Positions 15,994 through 24,422 of a stretch of DNA of 64,000 nucleotides are shown one piece after another. A program made the position numbers and the translations under genes. Numbering within the stretch: position 1 is the first letter of the stretch; the number at the start of each line of letters is the position of its first letter. The notes beneath the pieces are model-generated. The model saw only the letters and a list, made by a program, of their open reading frames with translations, ran no database searches and was not told where the DNA came from. Source of the DNA: [Flavobacterium] thermophilum (GTDB lineage Bacteria > Bacillota > Bacilli > Bacillales > Anoxybacillaceae); assembly GCA_900450595.1 (NCBI GenBank), contig UGGS01000001.1:62001-126000 (forward strand), written 5' to 3'.

Positions 15994-17286
15994 ATGGATA
16001 AAGGGGTATCCAAGCGGGTTTTAGTCGCCAGCCTTGTTGGCAGTTCGATTGAGTGGTTTGACTATTTTCTGTATGGAACAGTCGCCGCGCTTGTATTCAA
16101 CCAACTGTTTTTCCCAAGCGAGGACCCGACCGTCGGTTTGCTCTTATCCTACGCATCATTTGCCCTTTCCTTTTTTATCCGTCCGCTAGGCGGCATTGTG
16201 TTCAGCCATATCGGTGACAAAATCGGCCGTAAGAAGACGCTCGTGATGACCTTGAGTCTTATGGGGATTGCGACGGCCGGAATGGGGCTGTTGCCGACGT
16301 ATGAAACGATCGGTATATGGGCGCCGGTGCTGCTCATTTTGCTTCGCCTCATTCAAGGGATTGGTCTTGGCGGTGAATGGGGAGGGGCGCTGCTATTGGC
16401 GGTGGAATACGCACCGAAAGAAAAGCGCGGACTGTTCGGCAGCATTCCACAAATGGGAGTGACGATCGGACTGCTTCTCGGGACGTTTGTTATGTCGCTT
16501 ATGACGCTTATGCCGGATGAGACGTTTATGTCATGGGGATGGCGCATTCCTTTTCTGTTAAGCGCGCTGCTTGTCGTTTTTGGGTTATGGGTGCGCCATG
16601 GCATTGATGAAACGCCTTCGTTTAAGAAAGTAAAAGAAACTGGTCAAGTGGCGAAAGTGCCGATTGTGGAGACGCTGCGGACTCAATGGAAGGAAGTATT
16701 GATCGCCATTGGCGGCAAAGTTGTGGAAACTGCTCCGTTTTACATTTTCGGGACGTTTATCGTGTCGTATGCGACAACGAACTTAGGCTTTTCAAAAACA
16801 GCTGCCTTAAACGCTGTCACCATAGCGACTGCGGTGACGACGGTTCTGATTCCGCTGATGGGCAAGTGGTCAGACCGGTACGGCCGCAAGCCGCTTTACA
16901 TTGCCGGGACTGTTGGGATGATGATCTATGCGTTTCCGTATTTTTGGCTCTTGCAACAAAAATCAGTCGCCTTGTTGATAATAGCGACCGTCATTGGTCT
17001 CGGCATTATTTGGGCGCCGATTACGGCTGTGCTCGGCACGATGTTCTCGGAAATTTTCCCGTCCAATGTTCGATACACAGGGATTTCGCTCGGCTACCAA
17101 ATTGGCGCCGCACTAGCGGGAGGAACGGCGCCGCTCATCGCTACGGCACTGCTGGCGGCGTATAGGAACTCTTATGTGCCGGTGGCTTTATACATTGTGC
17201 TTGTCTCGCTTATTTCCCTAGTTGCGGTCTGGTCTGTGCGCGACCGCAAACATGAAGAACTTGATGAGCAAGACGGAATCGCGTAA
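15994..17286 (+). CDS. MFS permease, metabolite:H+ symporter (MHS/ProP-like)
   Basis: 430 residues, 12 predicted membrane spans. MHS-family signatures are visible: GSSIEWFDYFLYG at the first span, RPLGGIVFSHIGDKIGRKK in loop 2-3, RLIQGIGLGGEWGGALLLAVE in the fourth/fifth spans, and the second-half loop KWSDRYGRKP. The family takes up organic acids, betaines, proline or shikimate-like compounds with protons. GGGGGGAGAC precedes the ATG. Coupling with the next gene suggests an amino acid or imino acid as substrate, but this is inference. Confidence 0.85.
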   Translation: MDKGVSKRVLVASLVGSSIEWFDYFLYGTVAALVFNQLFFPSEDPTVGLLLSYASFALSFFIRPLGGIVFSHIGDKIGRKKTLVMTLSLMGIATAGMGLLPTYETIGIWAPVLLILLRLIQGIGLGGEWGGALLLAVEYAPKEKRGLFGSIPQMGVTIGLLLGTFVMSLMTLMPDETFMSWGWRIPFLLSALLVVFGLWVRHGIDETPSFKKVKETGQVAKVPIVETLRTQWKEVLIAIGGKVVETAPFYIFGTFIVSYATTNLGFSKTAALNAVTIATAVTTVLIPLMGKWSDRYGRKPLYIAGTVGMMIYAFPYFWLLQQKSVALLIIATVIGLGIIWAPITAVLGTMFSEIFPSNVRYTGISLGYQIGAALAGGTAPLIATALLAAYRNSYVPVALYIVLVSLISLVAVWSVRDRKHEELDEQDGIA

Positions 17287-17325
17287 CGCGGTTCCGTTTT
17301 TTCAGCGTATTGAAGGAGGGGGATT

Positions 17326-18309
17326 ATGCTTATTTTGTCAGAACAAGAAATTCAACGCATGTATACGATGAAGGATGCCATTTCCGATGTAAAAGAAATG
17401 TTGCGACAAAAACAAGCAGGGAAAGTGATCACCCCTGATCGCACGGTGCTTCCATTTCCGAATCATGATGCTTCGATTTTGTATATGCCATCCGCTGAGG
17501 AGGGGGCAGCAGTGGTGAAGGTGGTCAGCATTTTCCCCCATAACCCTGCAGCAGGAAGATCGACCACCCAGGGGATCATGGTGCTTACGGATGCGAAAAC
17601 GGGGGAACATCGGATGGTTTGTAATGCCACGTATTTGACGAGACTGCGCACGGGGGCGTTATCCGCCATTGCAGCTGATTATTTGGCGACACAGGCGGCG
17701 TCGCGGCTAGCGGTGATCGGAACAGGGGCGATGGCCAAAGAACAAGTGGTTGGCATATTGGCAGTGAGAGCGATTGAACGTATATTTCTGTACAACCGAA
17801 CGAGGAAAAAAGCAGAAGACTTGGCGGCGGGACTGCATCAACTGGTTCGGGAATGGACAGGGAAGGTATATGTGGTCGATGAGGCGGACGAAGCCGTTCG
17901 CCAGGCCGACATCGTGGTATGCAGCACGCGCTCGGAACAGCCGGTGTTTTCCAGTCAAATGTTGCGGCCAGGCATGCACATTAGCGCCATTGGCTCGTAC
18001 TTGCCACATATGCGCGAGTTGGATGTGGAGACTATTGTCCAAGCGGACCGCATTGTCGTCGATACACTTGAGGGCGTCAGGCATGAGGCAGGAGAACTCA
18101 TTCAGGCGGCTGAAAGTGGAAGATGGTCTTTTTCTCAAATTGATGCCGAAATCGGGGAACTCGTCACCGGAGAGAAAGCTGGGCGGCAACACGATCAGGA
18201 AATCACCTTATTTAAATCGGTCGGAGCGGCTTTCTATGATTTGGCTGTGGCGATTGGCGTCTATCAAAAAGCGAAGGAGCTCGGAGTAGGACAAGAAATA
18301 GAATTATAG
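17326..18309 (+). CDS. Ornithine cyclodeaminase / mu-crystallin family enzyme
   Basis: 327 residues. The N-terminal half has the family's substrate loop (YMPSAEEGAAVVKVVSIFP), a Lys expected to be catalytic, and the ATYLTRLRTGA segment. The Rossmann half has LAVIGTGAMAKEQV for NAD(P) binding (about residues 125-140) and ADIVVCSTRS. Members are ornithine cyclodeaminases, alanine dehydrogenases or ketimine reductases, and the sequence alone does not choose. It follows the MFS gene by 39 bases with GGAGGGGG before the ATG, so the permease probably imports its substrate. A terminator follows. Confidence 0.85.
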   Translation: MLILSEQEIQRMYTMKDAISDVKEMLRQKQAGKVITPDRTVLPFPNHDASILYMPSAEEGAAVVKVVSIFPHNPAAGRSTTQGIMVLTDAKTGEHRMVCNATYLTRLRTGALSAIAADYLATQAASRLAVIGTGAMAKEQVVGILAVRAIERIFLYNRTRKKAEDLAAGLHQLVREWTGKVYVVDEADEAVRQADIVVCSTRSEQPVFSSQMLRPGMHISAIGSYLPHMRELDVETIVQADRIVVDTLEGVRHEAGELIQAAESGRWSFSQIDAEIGELVTGEKAGRQHDQEITLFKSVGAAFYDLAVAIGVYQKAKELGVGQEIEL

Positions 18310-18373
18310 GGGATGGGAATGAGGATATGCTGCTTTGTTTCTGCCATTTTGGCGAGAAACAGGAATCCATTTT

Positions 18374-18400
18374 CCGGACGGTTGCCCGTCCGGTTTTTTG
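18374..18400 (+). terminator. Intrinsic terminator of the MFS-cyclodeaminase operon
   Basis: CCGGACGG (18374-18381) pairs with CCGTCCGG (18386-18393), followed by TTTTTTG. Confidence 0.85.
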
Positions 18401-18560
18401 TTCTTTTCCATCCGACGTCACCTTTTGGCCCAGTCCGGAATAAAACAGAATAAGGAACATTGCCCACTTGATATGCGGCGCGATTCCGGCGATAATGGAA
18501 ACGATGTGGAATGAATGCCGCCAAGCGGCATGGAATGAGCGAAGAAGGTGAGACAGAACG

Positions 18561-19475
18561 ATGAAACGTGCGGAACATATTTATCAAAGACTCGTAGAGA
18601 TTTGTGGGGAAAGAAACGTCCTGCGCGATGAGCCGATGAAAAACCATACATTAGTGCGGATCGGCGGCAAGGCTGATTTTCTCGTCTGGCCGGAGACGTA
18701 CGAGCAAGTCATCGAGGTGTTGCGGCTGAAAGAGGAGTACGGCCTGCCGTTTACCCTTCTCGGCAACGGTTCGAACGTCATCATCCGCGACGGCGGGCTG
18801 CGCGGCATTGTCATGCAGCTGAAGCATCTCAACCGCATTTGGCGTGAAGGAAACAACGTGATCGCCCAAAGCGGGGCGGATATTAAAGCGGTGTCGCGGT
18901 TCGCGCTCGAACAACATCTCACCGGGTTGGAGTTTGCCTGCGGCATTCCGGGGTCGGTCGGCGGGGCGATTATGATGAACGCCGGAGCGTACGGCGGGGA
19001 AGTGAAAGATGTGCTTGACCATGTCAAGGTGGCGACGCTCGCCGGCGAGTTGAAAACATTGACAAACGAGGAACTGGAGCTCGGTTATCGAACAAGCATC
19101 ATCAGCCGGACGCATGATATTGTGCTTGAAGTCGTCTTTTCCCTGCAGCCGGGCGACTATGCACAAATCAAGGCGAAAATGGATGATTTAACATTTCAAC
19201 GCGAATCGAAACAGCCGCTTGAGTATCCGTCGGTCGGCAGCGTGTTTAAGCGGCCGCCGGGCTATTTTGCCGGCAAGCTCATCCAAGACAGCGGCCTTCA
19301 GGGAAAAGGATTCGGCGGTGCGGAAGTGTCGACGAAGCACGCCGGATTCATCATTAACAAAAACAATGCGACGGCTGCCGATTACATCGCGACGATCGAC
19401 ATGGTGCGCAAAACCGTAAAGGAGAAGTTCGGAGTTGATTTAGAGCTGGAAGTGAAAATTATCGGTGAGGAATGA
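18561..19475 (+). CDS. murB: UDP-N-acetylenolpyruvoylglucosamine reductase
   Basis: 304-residue FAD enzyme that completes UDP-MurNAc for peptidoglycan. FAD-binding motifs LLGNGSNVIIRDGG and GIPGSVGGAIMMNAGAYGGE are present, as are the GYRTSII active-site arginine segment, the proton donor in SVGSVFKRP (type II MurB Ser), and the C-terminal Glu in GGAEVSTKHAGFI. GAAGGTGAGAC precedes the ATG. It stands alone, between terminators. Confidence 0.97.
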   Translation: MKRAEHIYQRLVEICGERNVLRDEPMKNHTLVRIGGKADFLVWPETYEQVIEVLRLKEEYGLPFTLLGNGSNVIIRDGGLRGIVMQLKHLNRIWREGNNVIAQSGADIKAVSRFALEQHLTGLEFACGIPGSVGGAIMMNAGAYGGEVKDVLDHVKVATLAGELKTLTNEELELGYRTSIISRTHDIVLEVVFSLQPGDYAQIKAKMDDLTFQRESKQPLEYPSVGSVFKRPPGYFAGKLIQDSGLQGKGFGGAEVSTKHAGFIINKNNATAADYIATIDMVRKTVKEKFGVDLELEVKIIGEE

Positions 19476-19481
19476 TGACTG

Positions 19482-19513
19482 ATCCGAATCCGGTTTGCGG
19501 GTTCGGATTTTTC
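19482..19513 (+). terminator. Intrinsic terminator after murB
   Basis: ATCCGAATCCG (19482-19492) pairs with CGGGTTCGGAT (19498-19508), followed by Ts. Confidence 0.85.
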
Positions 19514-19585
19514 TTATTTCGCCGAGAGGAAAAATGAAACAAACCGCCAATAGGTAAGAAAAGGGATTATGAATGGGGGAAGAGG

Positions 19586-20527
19586 ATGAACCTTTATTTC
19601 ATGATCAATCCAGCCGCCAAAAACGGCCGGTCCGTGTCCATTTGGAAGCAGCTGCAGCCGCTGCTCGATCGGGAAGGAATCGCCTATCAGGCATATTGGA
19701 CGAGCCGAAAGGGAGAAGGAAAGGAAATCGCCCGACGAATCGGCGAGGAAAGCGCTGAGCCGACGGTGATTGCGGCGGTCAGGGGCGATGGGACCGTGCA
19801 TGAAGTGGTGAACGGAGCGGGTTCGTTTCCGCACGTTGCGATTGGCTGCATTCCCGCCGGAACGGGAAACGACTTTGTCCGCGGCTTCCGGCTTGCCCGA
19901 ACATCGAAACAGGCGCTCCAACGGCTGTTGAGTGACGTTCGGCTAGGCAGGGTTTTGTCTTTCGATCTCGGCCGTTTTGCCAGCAGCGCCGTGCCCGACG
20001 GCGCGTTTGCCAACAGCATCGGCTGCGGTTTTGACGCCCATATCGCCCGCATGGCCAACCGTTCAAAATGGAAAGGGAGGCTGAATCGTTTTGGACTCGG
20101 TTCGTTCATTTATGTGTTTTATTTAGTAAGAGAGTTGTTTCGCTATCAACCGGTTGACCTTGATATTTGTGTGGATGGACAGAATTATTCGTTTTTGAAG
20201 GCCTGGCTGGCAACGGTTTCGAATCACCCATACTACGGTGGGGGAATGCGCATCGCTCCGTCCGTCCGGGCCGATGACGGCTTGCTTCATGTGACGGTCG
20301 TCGGGCCGATGCCGCGTTGGAAAATTCTTGCGCTGTTTTTAACCGTATTTTGGGGCGGGCATGTACGAATGAAAGAAGTTTGCGTGTTCACTGGTCGGAA
20401 CGTGCACATTCGCCCCGCCGCTCCCGTCCCCGTTCACGCTGATGGAGAAGAAGCGGGGGTGGGAGAGGTGTCGGCTTGGATTGAGGCTAAAAGGATGCGA
20501 GTCATTGGCGCGGAACTTGGTGAATGA
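19586..20527 (+). CDS. Diacylglycerol/lipid kinase family protein (YegS-like) with altered GGDGT motif
   Basis: 313 residues of the DAGK catalytic superfamily, which phosphorylates lipids (or related substrates) at the membrane face. N-terminal INPAAKNG, the IPAGTGNDFVRG loop and the C-terminal beta domain with VHADGEEAG are normal. The nucleotide-binding motif reads VRGDGTVHE where the family has GGDGT: residue 66 is Arg (codon AGG at 19781-19783) instead of Gly, a one-base change from GGG. This may weaken or abolish ATP binding. The start at 19586 follows GGGGGAAGAGG. A membrane protein gene follows 45 bases on. Confidence 0.85.
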   Translation: MNLYFMINPAAKNGRSVSIWKQLQPLLDREGIAYQAYWTSRKGEGKEIARRIGEESAEPTVIAAVRGDGTVHEVVNGAGSFPHVAIGCIPAGTGNDFVRGFRLARTSKQALQRLLSDVRLGRVLSFDLGRFASSAVPDGAFANSIGCGFDAHIARMANRSKWKGRLNRFGLGSFIYVFYLVRELFRYQPVDLDICVDGQNYSFLKAWLATVSNHPYYGGGMRIAPSVRADDGLLHVTVVGPMPRWKILALFLTVFWGGHVRMKEVCVFTGRNVHIRPAAPVPVHADGEEAGVGEVSAWIEAKRMRVIGAELGE

Positions 20528-20572
20528 TGAGGGCGTATGTGAAAAGAGAAAGGGGGAGTGAGGAGACAAGTG

Positions 20573-21199
20573 GTGGGGAAGCGGATGGTCATGTTTGATG
20601 TCGTATTCTATGTGGTGTTTCCGATCGTGCTCTGGCATGCGTTGCGCAGCCCGGTCGGGGAGTACGGGGCGATGTTGATTTGTACCGTGCCGGGAGCGGT
20701 TTATACCGTTTATCGCTATTGGCGTATTCGCAAAGTGCAATGGTTCGGCACGTTTTTGATTGTTAATCTGGCCGTTAGTACGCTGTTGAACATATTCGCT
20801 GGCTCTGCGTTGCAGATGTTATGGAATGACGTCTGGTACTCGATTGTTTTGTCTGTCTTTTTTTTGGTGACGGTCGTTGTCAAGCGCCCGTTGTTGCTTT
20901 ATTTTTCTCTTGATTTTGTGGAAATGCAGGGGGCTCCGCGCTCGGTCATGAAAAGACGGTTTTTGGAACGTGATGTCTTTTCACTTTTTCAATGGATCAC
21001 TGTTGGTTTTGCTTTGCGCGACGGGCTGTTGGCGGCGATTAAGGCGTACTTGATCGTTCGCTACGACGTCGAAGCGTTTGACCGTGCGATTGTCATTCGC
21101 GAAGTCATTGGTTGGGGGATCACGATTCTCTGTATGTTGGGGTTTGTCCGTATTTCGAAAATCATCTCGGAGCGGGAGAACCGCCATCATTCGACGTGA
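20573..21199 (+). CDS. Multi-pass membrane protein (VC0807-like)
   Basis: About 208 residues with six hydrophobic spans (for example VFYVVFPIVLWHAL, YSIVLSVFFLVTVVVKRPL, GWGITILCMLGFVRI). Its general pattern recalls the VC0807 family of septation-like integral membrane proteins; function unknown. The start is a GTG at 20573 or 20570, preceded by GAGGAGAC; the earlier GTG at 20558 overlaps the purine run. It sits 45 bases after the lipid kinase, probably in one transcript. Confidence 0.6.
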   Translation: MGKRMVMFDVVFYVVFPIVLWHALRSPVGEYGAMLICTVPGAVYTVYRYWRIRKVQWFGTFLIVNLAVSTLLNIFAGSALQMLWNDVWYSIVLSVFFLVTVVVKRPLLLYFSLDFVEMQGAPRSVMKRRFLERDVFSLFQWITVGFALRDGLLAAIKAYLIVRYDVEAFDRAIVIREVIGWGITILCMLGFVRISKIISERENRHHST

Positions 21200-21288
21200 G
21201 CGTAAAGGAGAGAAGCGGTCGAAAGCAAAACGGGCAACTGAAGAAACAGGGAAAAGGGAGCGGCGTTGCACATGGCCAAACGCCAAGA

Positions 21289-21310
21289 CCCCCACCTGTA
21301 GAGGTGGGGG
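21289..21310. repeat. Perfect GC-rich hairpin, possible IS200/IS605-end remnant
   Basis: CCCCCACCT (21289-21297) pairs perfectly with AGGTGGGGG (21302-21310) around a four-base loop and is followed by ACTTCTGGCTGAT. Hairpins like this mark the ends of IS200/IS605-type elements in thermophilic Bacillaceae, but no transposase or TnpB remains. It could also end the transcript from 20573-21199. Confidence 0.35.
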
Positions 21311-21379
21311 ACTTCTGGCTGATTTATGTTAAATGAAGAACTCATAATACGCAGGTGGCGGGAGTATGTCATTCGGAAC

Positions 21380-21772
21380 TCATTTTCTATTGTTTTCTTG
21401 CTTGTTCTGTTTCCCTTGGTCTGCCGGATGGTCGGCTTTCACTTGCGGTGCAGCTGCCTGCTTCAGTTGTTGTGAATGGGAAACCGAGACACGAGACTCT
21501 GTTTGTTTGTTCACAGCAACCGCCGCTTGGTGTTTTTGACCGTTTGCTTTGGCGCTGGCAGCAGTTTTATGGTACATATTCCCTTTTGTTTCTATCTTGA
21601 TCGCTTGCGTGGGGGACGAGTTCGTTTCTATTTTTGTGCTGGTGTTCGTTTGTTCATTTTGTTGAACCGCTGTCTCGTCTTCCGCCGGTGCGCTATTTTT
21701 CGACTGTGGGAGCGAAAAATCAGGCGAAAGAAACAGAAAAATAGGAAAGAAAGGGAAATGGTGAGAGTTCCT
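21380..21772 (-). pseudogene. Open frame for a Gln/Lys/Thr-rich low-complexity protein without a usable start
   Basis: An uninterrupted 130-codon minus-strand frame. It opens with a hydrophobic run (FPFFPIFLFLSPDF) followed by a strongly polar Gln/Asn/Thr/Lys/Ala-rich tail ending KQNKQENNRK. The layout looks like a signal or anchor followed by a low-complexity extracellular tail. The only ATG (21577) comes after half of the frame and has no clear ribosome site. A frameshifted or decaying gene is the simplest reading; family unknown. The rest of 21200-21780 holds nothing I recognise. Confidence 0.35.
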
Positions 21773-21779
21773 TCACGGT

Positions 21780-21808
21780 TTGGCAGTCAACCGCTTGTTT
21801 GCTATAAT
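21780..21808 (+). promoter_or_regulatory. Sigma-A promoter of the ThrE-like pair
   Basis: TTGGCA (21780-21785), a 17-base spacer and TATAAT (21803-21808). The leader to the start codon is about 135 nt. Confidence 0.75.
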
Positions 21809-21840
21809 GGAAACAAGTTTGACAAAGACGATATCCGAGG

Positions 21841-21928
21841 CGGCTCCTGCCAATTTGTTTGGTAGGAGTTTGTTTTTGCGATGAGCGCCCGGCAGGGGAA
21901 AACGGGATGGCCAATGCCATGCCGGGCG
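21841..21928 (+). other. Structured 5' leader of the ThrE-like pair
   Basis: Two hairpins can form in the leader. CTCCTGCCA (21844-21852) with GGTAGGAG (21861-21868) is followed by TTTGTTTTT and looks like an attenuator-type terminator. GCCCGGCA near 21887 with TGCCGGGC near 21920 forms the second. I do not recognise a known riboswitch class. Confidence 0.45.
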
Positions 21929-21951
21929 AAAACGAAAGGAGCAAACCGGTC

Positions 21952-22695
21952 ATGACGGAGCGGGTGGATGACATTGTTGATGTTCGTTTATTAGCGGGAA
22001 AATTGATGCTTGAAAGCGGTGGGGAGACGTACCGGGTGGAAGATACGATGGGGCGCATCGCCGCTTCGTTCGGTGTTTCCCGCTCTCACAGCTATGTGAC
22101 CCCAACGGGCATTATGTTTTCCGTTGAGGGAACGAATGTAACAAGGTTTATTCGCATTTCCGAGCGTTCGACCGATTTATCCAAGGTGGCGCTTGTCAAC
22201 CACATTTCCCGCCGCATCAGCAGCGGCGAACTGTCGCTCGACGGAGCGCGCAAAGAACTGGAACGCGTTCAGCAGCTGCCACTCGGTTATCCGCTTTGGC
22301 AGCAAACCGCTGCCGCAGCGGCGGCGAGCGCTTGTTTTGCCTCGCTGTTAGGCGGCATGAATCATTTTCTCCCTTCCCTTCTTTCTGGTGGAATGGCGTT
22401 TTGGTGTTTTGAAATGATGCATCGGTTCGTGAAAATCCGATTCTTCGCTGAATTTTTTGCCGCTTTTGTCGCCGGTGGGATCGTGCTGTTGATGGAAAGT
22501 GCCGGATTTGTCAGGGACGTAGGAAACATGATGATTGGCTCGGTGTTGCCGCTCGTGCCGGGGCTGGCCATTACGAACGCGGTGCGTGACTTAATGGCCG
22601 GCCATCTCATCGCCGGATTGTCGCGCGGGGCCGAGGCGTTTTTGACGGCGTTTGCGATCGGCACTGGCATCGCCTTTGTTTTATCTATTCGATGA
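21952..22695 (+). CDS. Threonine/serine exporter family, N-terminal half (YjjP-like)
   Basis: 247 residues. A cytoplasmic N-terminal domain contains the family signature (AGKLMLESGGETYRVEDTM...FGVSRSHSYVTPTGIMFSV). Four or five spans follow (ACFASLLGGMNHF, FFAAFVAGGIVLLM, VLPLVPGLAITNAVRDLMAGH). YjjP/ThrE proteins export small amino or carboxylic acids. I chose the ATG at 21952 because AAAGGAG lies ten bases upstream, although the frame is open from 21859. It works with the next gene, which carries the second half. Confidence 0.85.
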   Translation: MTERVDDIVDVRLLAGKLMLESGGETYRVEDTMGRIAASFGVSRSHSYVTPTGIMFSVEGTNVTRFIRISERSTDLSKVALVNHISRRISSGELSLDGARKELERVQQLPLGYPLWQQTAAAAAASACFASLLGGMNHFLPSLLSGGMAFWCFEMMHRFVKIRFFAEFFAAFVAGGIVLLMESAGFVRDVGNMMIGSVLPLVPGLAITNAVRDLMAGHLIAGLSRGAEAFLTAFAIGTGIAFVLSIR

Positions 22696-22710
22696 TAGGG
22701 AGCACAGGTC

Positions 22711-23136
22711 ATGATTGTTATGCAGTTGCTGCTTAGCTTTGTGGCGTCAACGTTGTTTGGCATGATTTTTAATGTTCCGCCGCGGCTGTTGCCGCATAGC
22801 GGATTTGTCGGGATGAGCGGATGGGCGGCCTATACGTTTGCTGTACGTTCGAGCGTAGACAGTGTGATTGCGACGTTTATAGCCGCGTTTTTCGTCGCCT
22901 TTTTAAGCAATGCGTTTGCTCGGCGCTATCGGGCGCCGGCAACCATTTTTATTGTTCCTGGCATTCTCCCGCTCGTTCCAGGTGGGACGGCATTTGAAGC
23001 GATGCGTCATGTCGTCATGAACGACTACAATGCAGCGATTCCGTTGGCGGCAAAAGCGTTCATGATTTCCGGGGCGATTGCGATGGGGCTCATTTTTTCT
23101 GAGGTCGTCAACCAGCTGGTAAAGCGCCGCCCGTAA
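22711..23136 (+). CDS. Threonine/serine exporter family, C-terminal half (YjjB-like)
   Basis: 141-residue, four-span membrane protein with the ThrE_2 signature (FNVPPRLLPHSGFVGMSGW, FIVPGILPLVPGGTAFEAMRHVV). It starts 15 bases after the YjjP-like gene and has a GGGAGCA site. The two proteins together match the two halves of ThrE and probably form one exporter. Confidence 0.85.
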   Translation: MIVMQLLLSFVASTLFGMIFNVPPRLLPHSGFVGMSGWAAYTFAVRSSVDSVIATFIAAFFVAFLSNAFARRYRAPATIFIVPGILPLVPGGTAFEAMRHVVMNDYNAAIPLAAKAFMISGAIAMGLIFSEVVNQLVKRRP

Positions 23137-23173
23137 TGGCACGTGTCTGTTTTTTCCAATCATTTGCCTATCG

Positions 23174-23201
23174 TTGTATTTGTTTGTCTGAATATTATAA
23201 T
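23174..23201 (+). promoter_or_regulatory. Candidate promoter of the N-succinylamino acid operon
   Basis: TTGTAT (23174-23179), a 16-base spacer and TATAAT (23196-23201), 51 bases upstream of the first start codon. Confidence 0.55.
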
Positions 23202-23252
23202 GAATATAACGATGTTTTTTCTATCGATTTTGAAACAGCGGGGGAGAGCGGA

Positions 23253-24422
23253 ATGAAAGACATTATCGAGCAGATGAAAGCGGAGCTATGGGAGGTTTTC
23301 GATCACCTTCACCGCCATCCAGAAATCAGCTGGGAAGAGTGGCAAACGACTGAATTTCTCTGCCGAGAGTTGGAGCGCGAAGGATATCGGGTGCGGACGT
23401 TTGCCGATTGCCCGGGTGTGGTGGCGGAAATCGGCGCCGGGCCGTTTACGGTTGGGGTGCGCAGCGATATGGATGCGCTTTGGCAAGAAGTGAACGGCGT
23501 TTGGCAGCCGAACCATGCGTGCGGGCATGATGCCCACATGACGATCGTGCTCGGGGTGGCGAAGCTGCTTCGCCGCATCGGCTATGAGCCGCCGGGGACG
23601 CTCCGGTTTTTGTTCCAGCCGGCTGAGGAAAAAGGCACGGGGGCGCTGAAGATGATCGAAAAAGGAGCTGCTGATGGCCTAACGTTTTTGTACGGCGTTC
23701 ATTTGCGCCCAATTCAAGAGGTAAAAGGCGGTTATGCGTCTCCAGCGATCATTCACGGAGCGGCGCAATGCATCGAAGGGCGGATCCGCGGTGTGGCGGC
23801 GCACGCGGCGCGGCCGCATTTAGGCGTCAATGTCATTGAAGTTGGCAGCGCCATTGTGCAGGAGCTCGGCAAAATTCATATCGACCCACAAGTGCCAGCG
23901 TCGATCAAAATGACGAAGTTTCACGCCGGTGAAAAAGATGCGAACACGATCCCGGACTACGCGGAATTCTCCCTTGATTTGCGGGCGCAAACGAACGAGG
24001 CGATGGAGCGGCTCGTTGAAGGGCTGCGTCATGTGATCAACGGGGTCGCTGCCATTTATGGGGCGGAGATTGAACTGGTGGAACGGACGCGCATCGTCGC
24101 CGCTCATCCTGATCCAGATGCGGTGCGGCTGATGGAGGAGGCGATTATCGCGGCCTTGGGGACGGAAAAATGCGTTCCGCCGGTTGTGACATCGGGAGGA
24201 GAGGATTTCCATTTTTATTCCTTTCAAAAACCGGAGCTGAAGACAACGATGCTCGGGTTAGGCTGTGACTTGCGTCCGGGGCTCCATCACCCGAACATGA
24301 CGTTCCGGCGCGATGATTTGCCTTCCGGTGTGGAAATTTTGGCGCGAACGGTCATCAATACGTTTGCGACGTTTGCGCTGCAGGGGGAGAACGGGCGTGT
24401 CTCTGTCACTGCAAATCATTGA
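23253..24422 (+). CDS. M20-family N-acyl(succinyl)-L-amino acid amidohydrolase
   Basis: 389-residue zinc hydrolase. Metal and catalytic residues appear in GVRSDMDAL, NHACGHDAHM and QPAEEKGTGA, with the dimerization lid around GVAAHAARPHLGVN and the last ligand in LHHPNMTF. It resembles AmhX. Upstream of a GNAT and an N-succinylamino acid racemase it is best read as the L-specific desuccinylase of the D- to L-amino acid conversion pathway described for Geobacillus kaustophilus. The ATG at 23253 follows GGGGGAGAG. The frame overlaps the next gene by 26 bases. Confidence 0.85.
   Translation: MKDIIEQMKAELWEVFDHLHRHPEISWEEWQTTEFLCRELEREGYRVRTFADCPGVVAEIGAGPFTVGVRSDMDALWQEVNGVWQPNHACGHDAHMTIVLGVAKLLRRIGYEPPGTLRFLFQPAEEKGTGALKMIEKGAADGLTFLYGVHLRPIQEVKGGYASPAIIHGAAQCIEGRIRGVAAHAARPHLGVNVIEVGSAIVQELGKIHIDPQVPASIKMTKFHAGEKDANTIPDYAEFSLDLRAQTNEAMERLVEGLRHVINGVAAIYGAEIELVERTRIVAAHPDPDAVRLMEEAIIAALGTEKCVPPVVTSGGEDFHFYSFQKPELKTTMLGLGCDLRPGLHHPNMTFRRDDLPSGVEILARTVINTFATFALQGENGRVSVTANH

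Noticed and set aside
24313..24396. N-terminal extension of the COG3375-like GNAT
   Set aside because: It lies wholly inside the M20 gene and has no ribosome site; the GTG at 24397 has GGGGGAG at good spacing.
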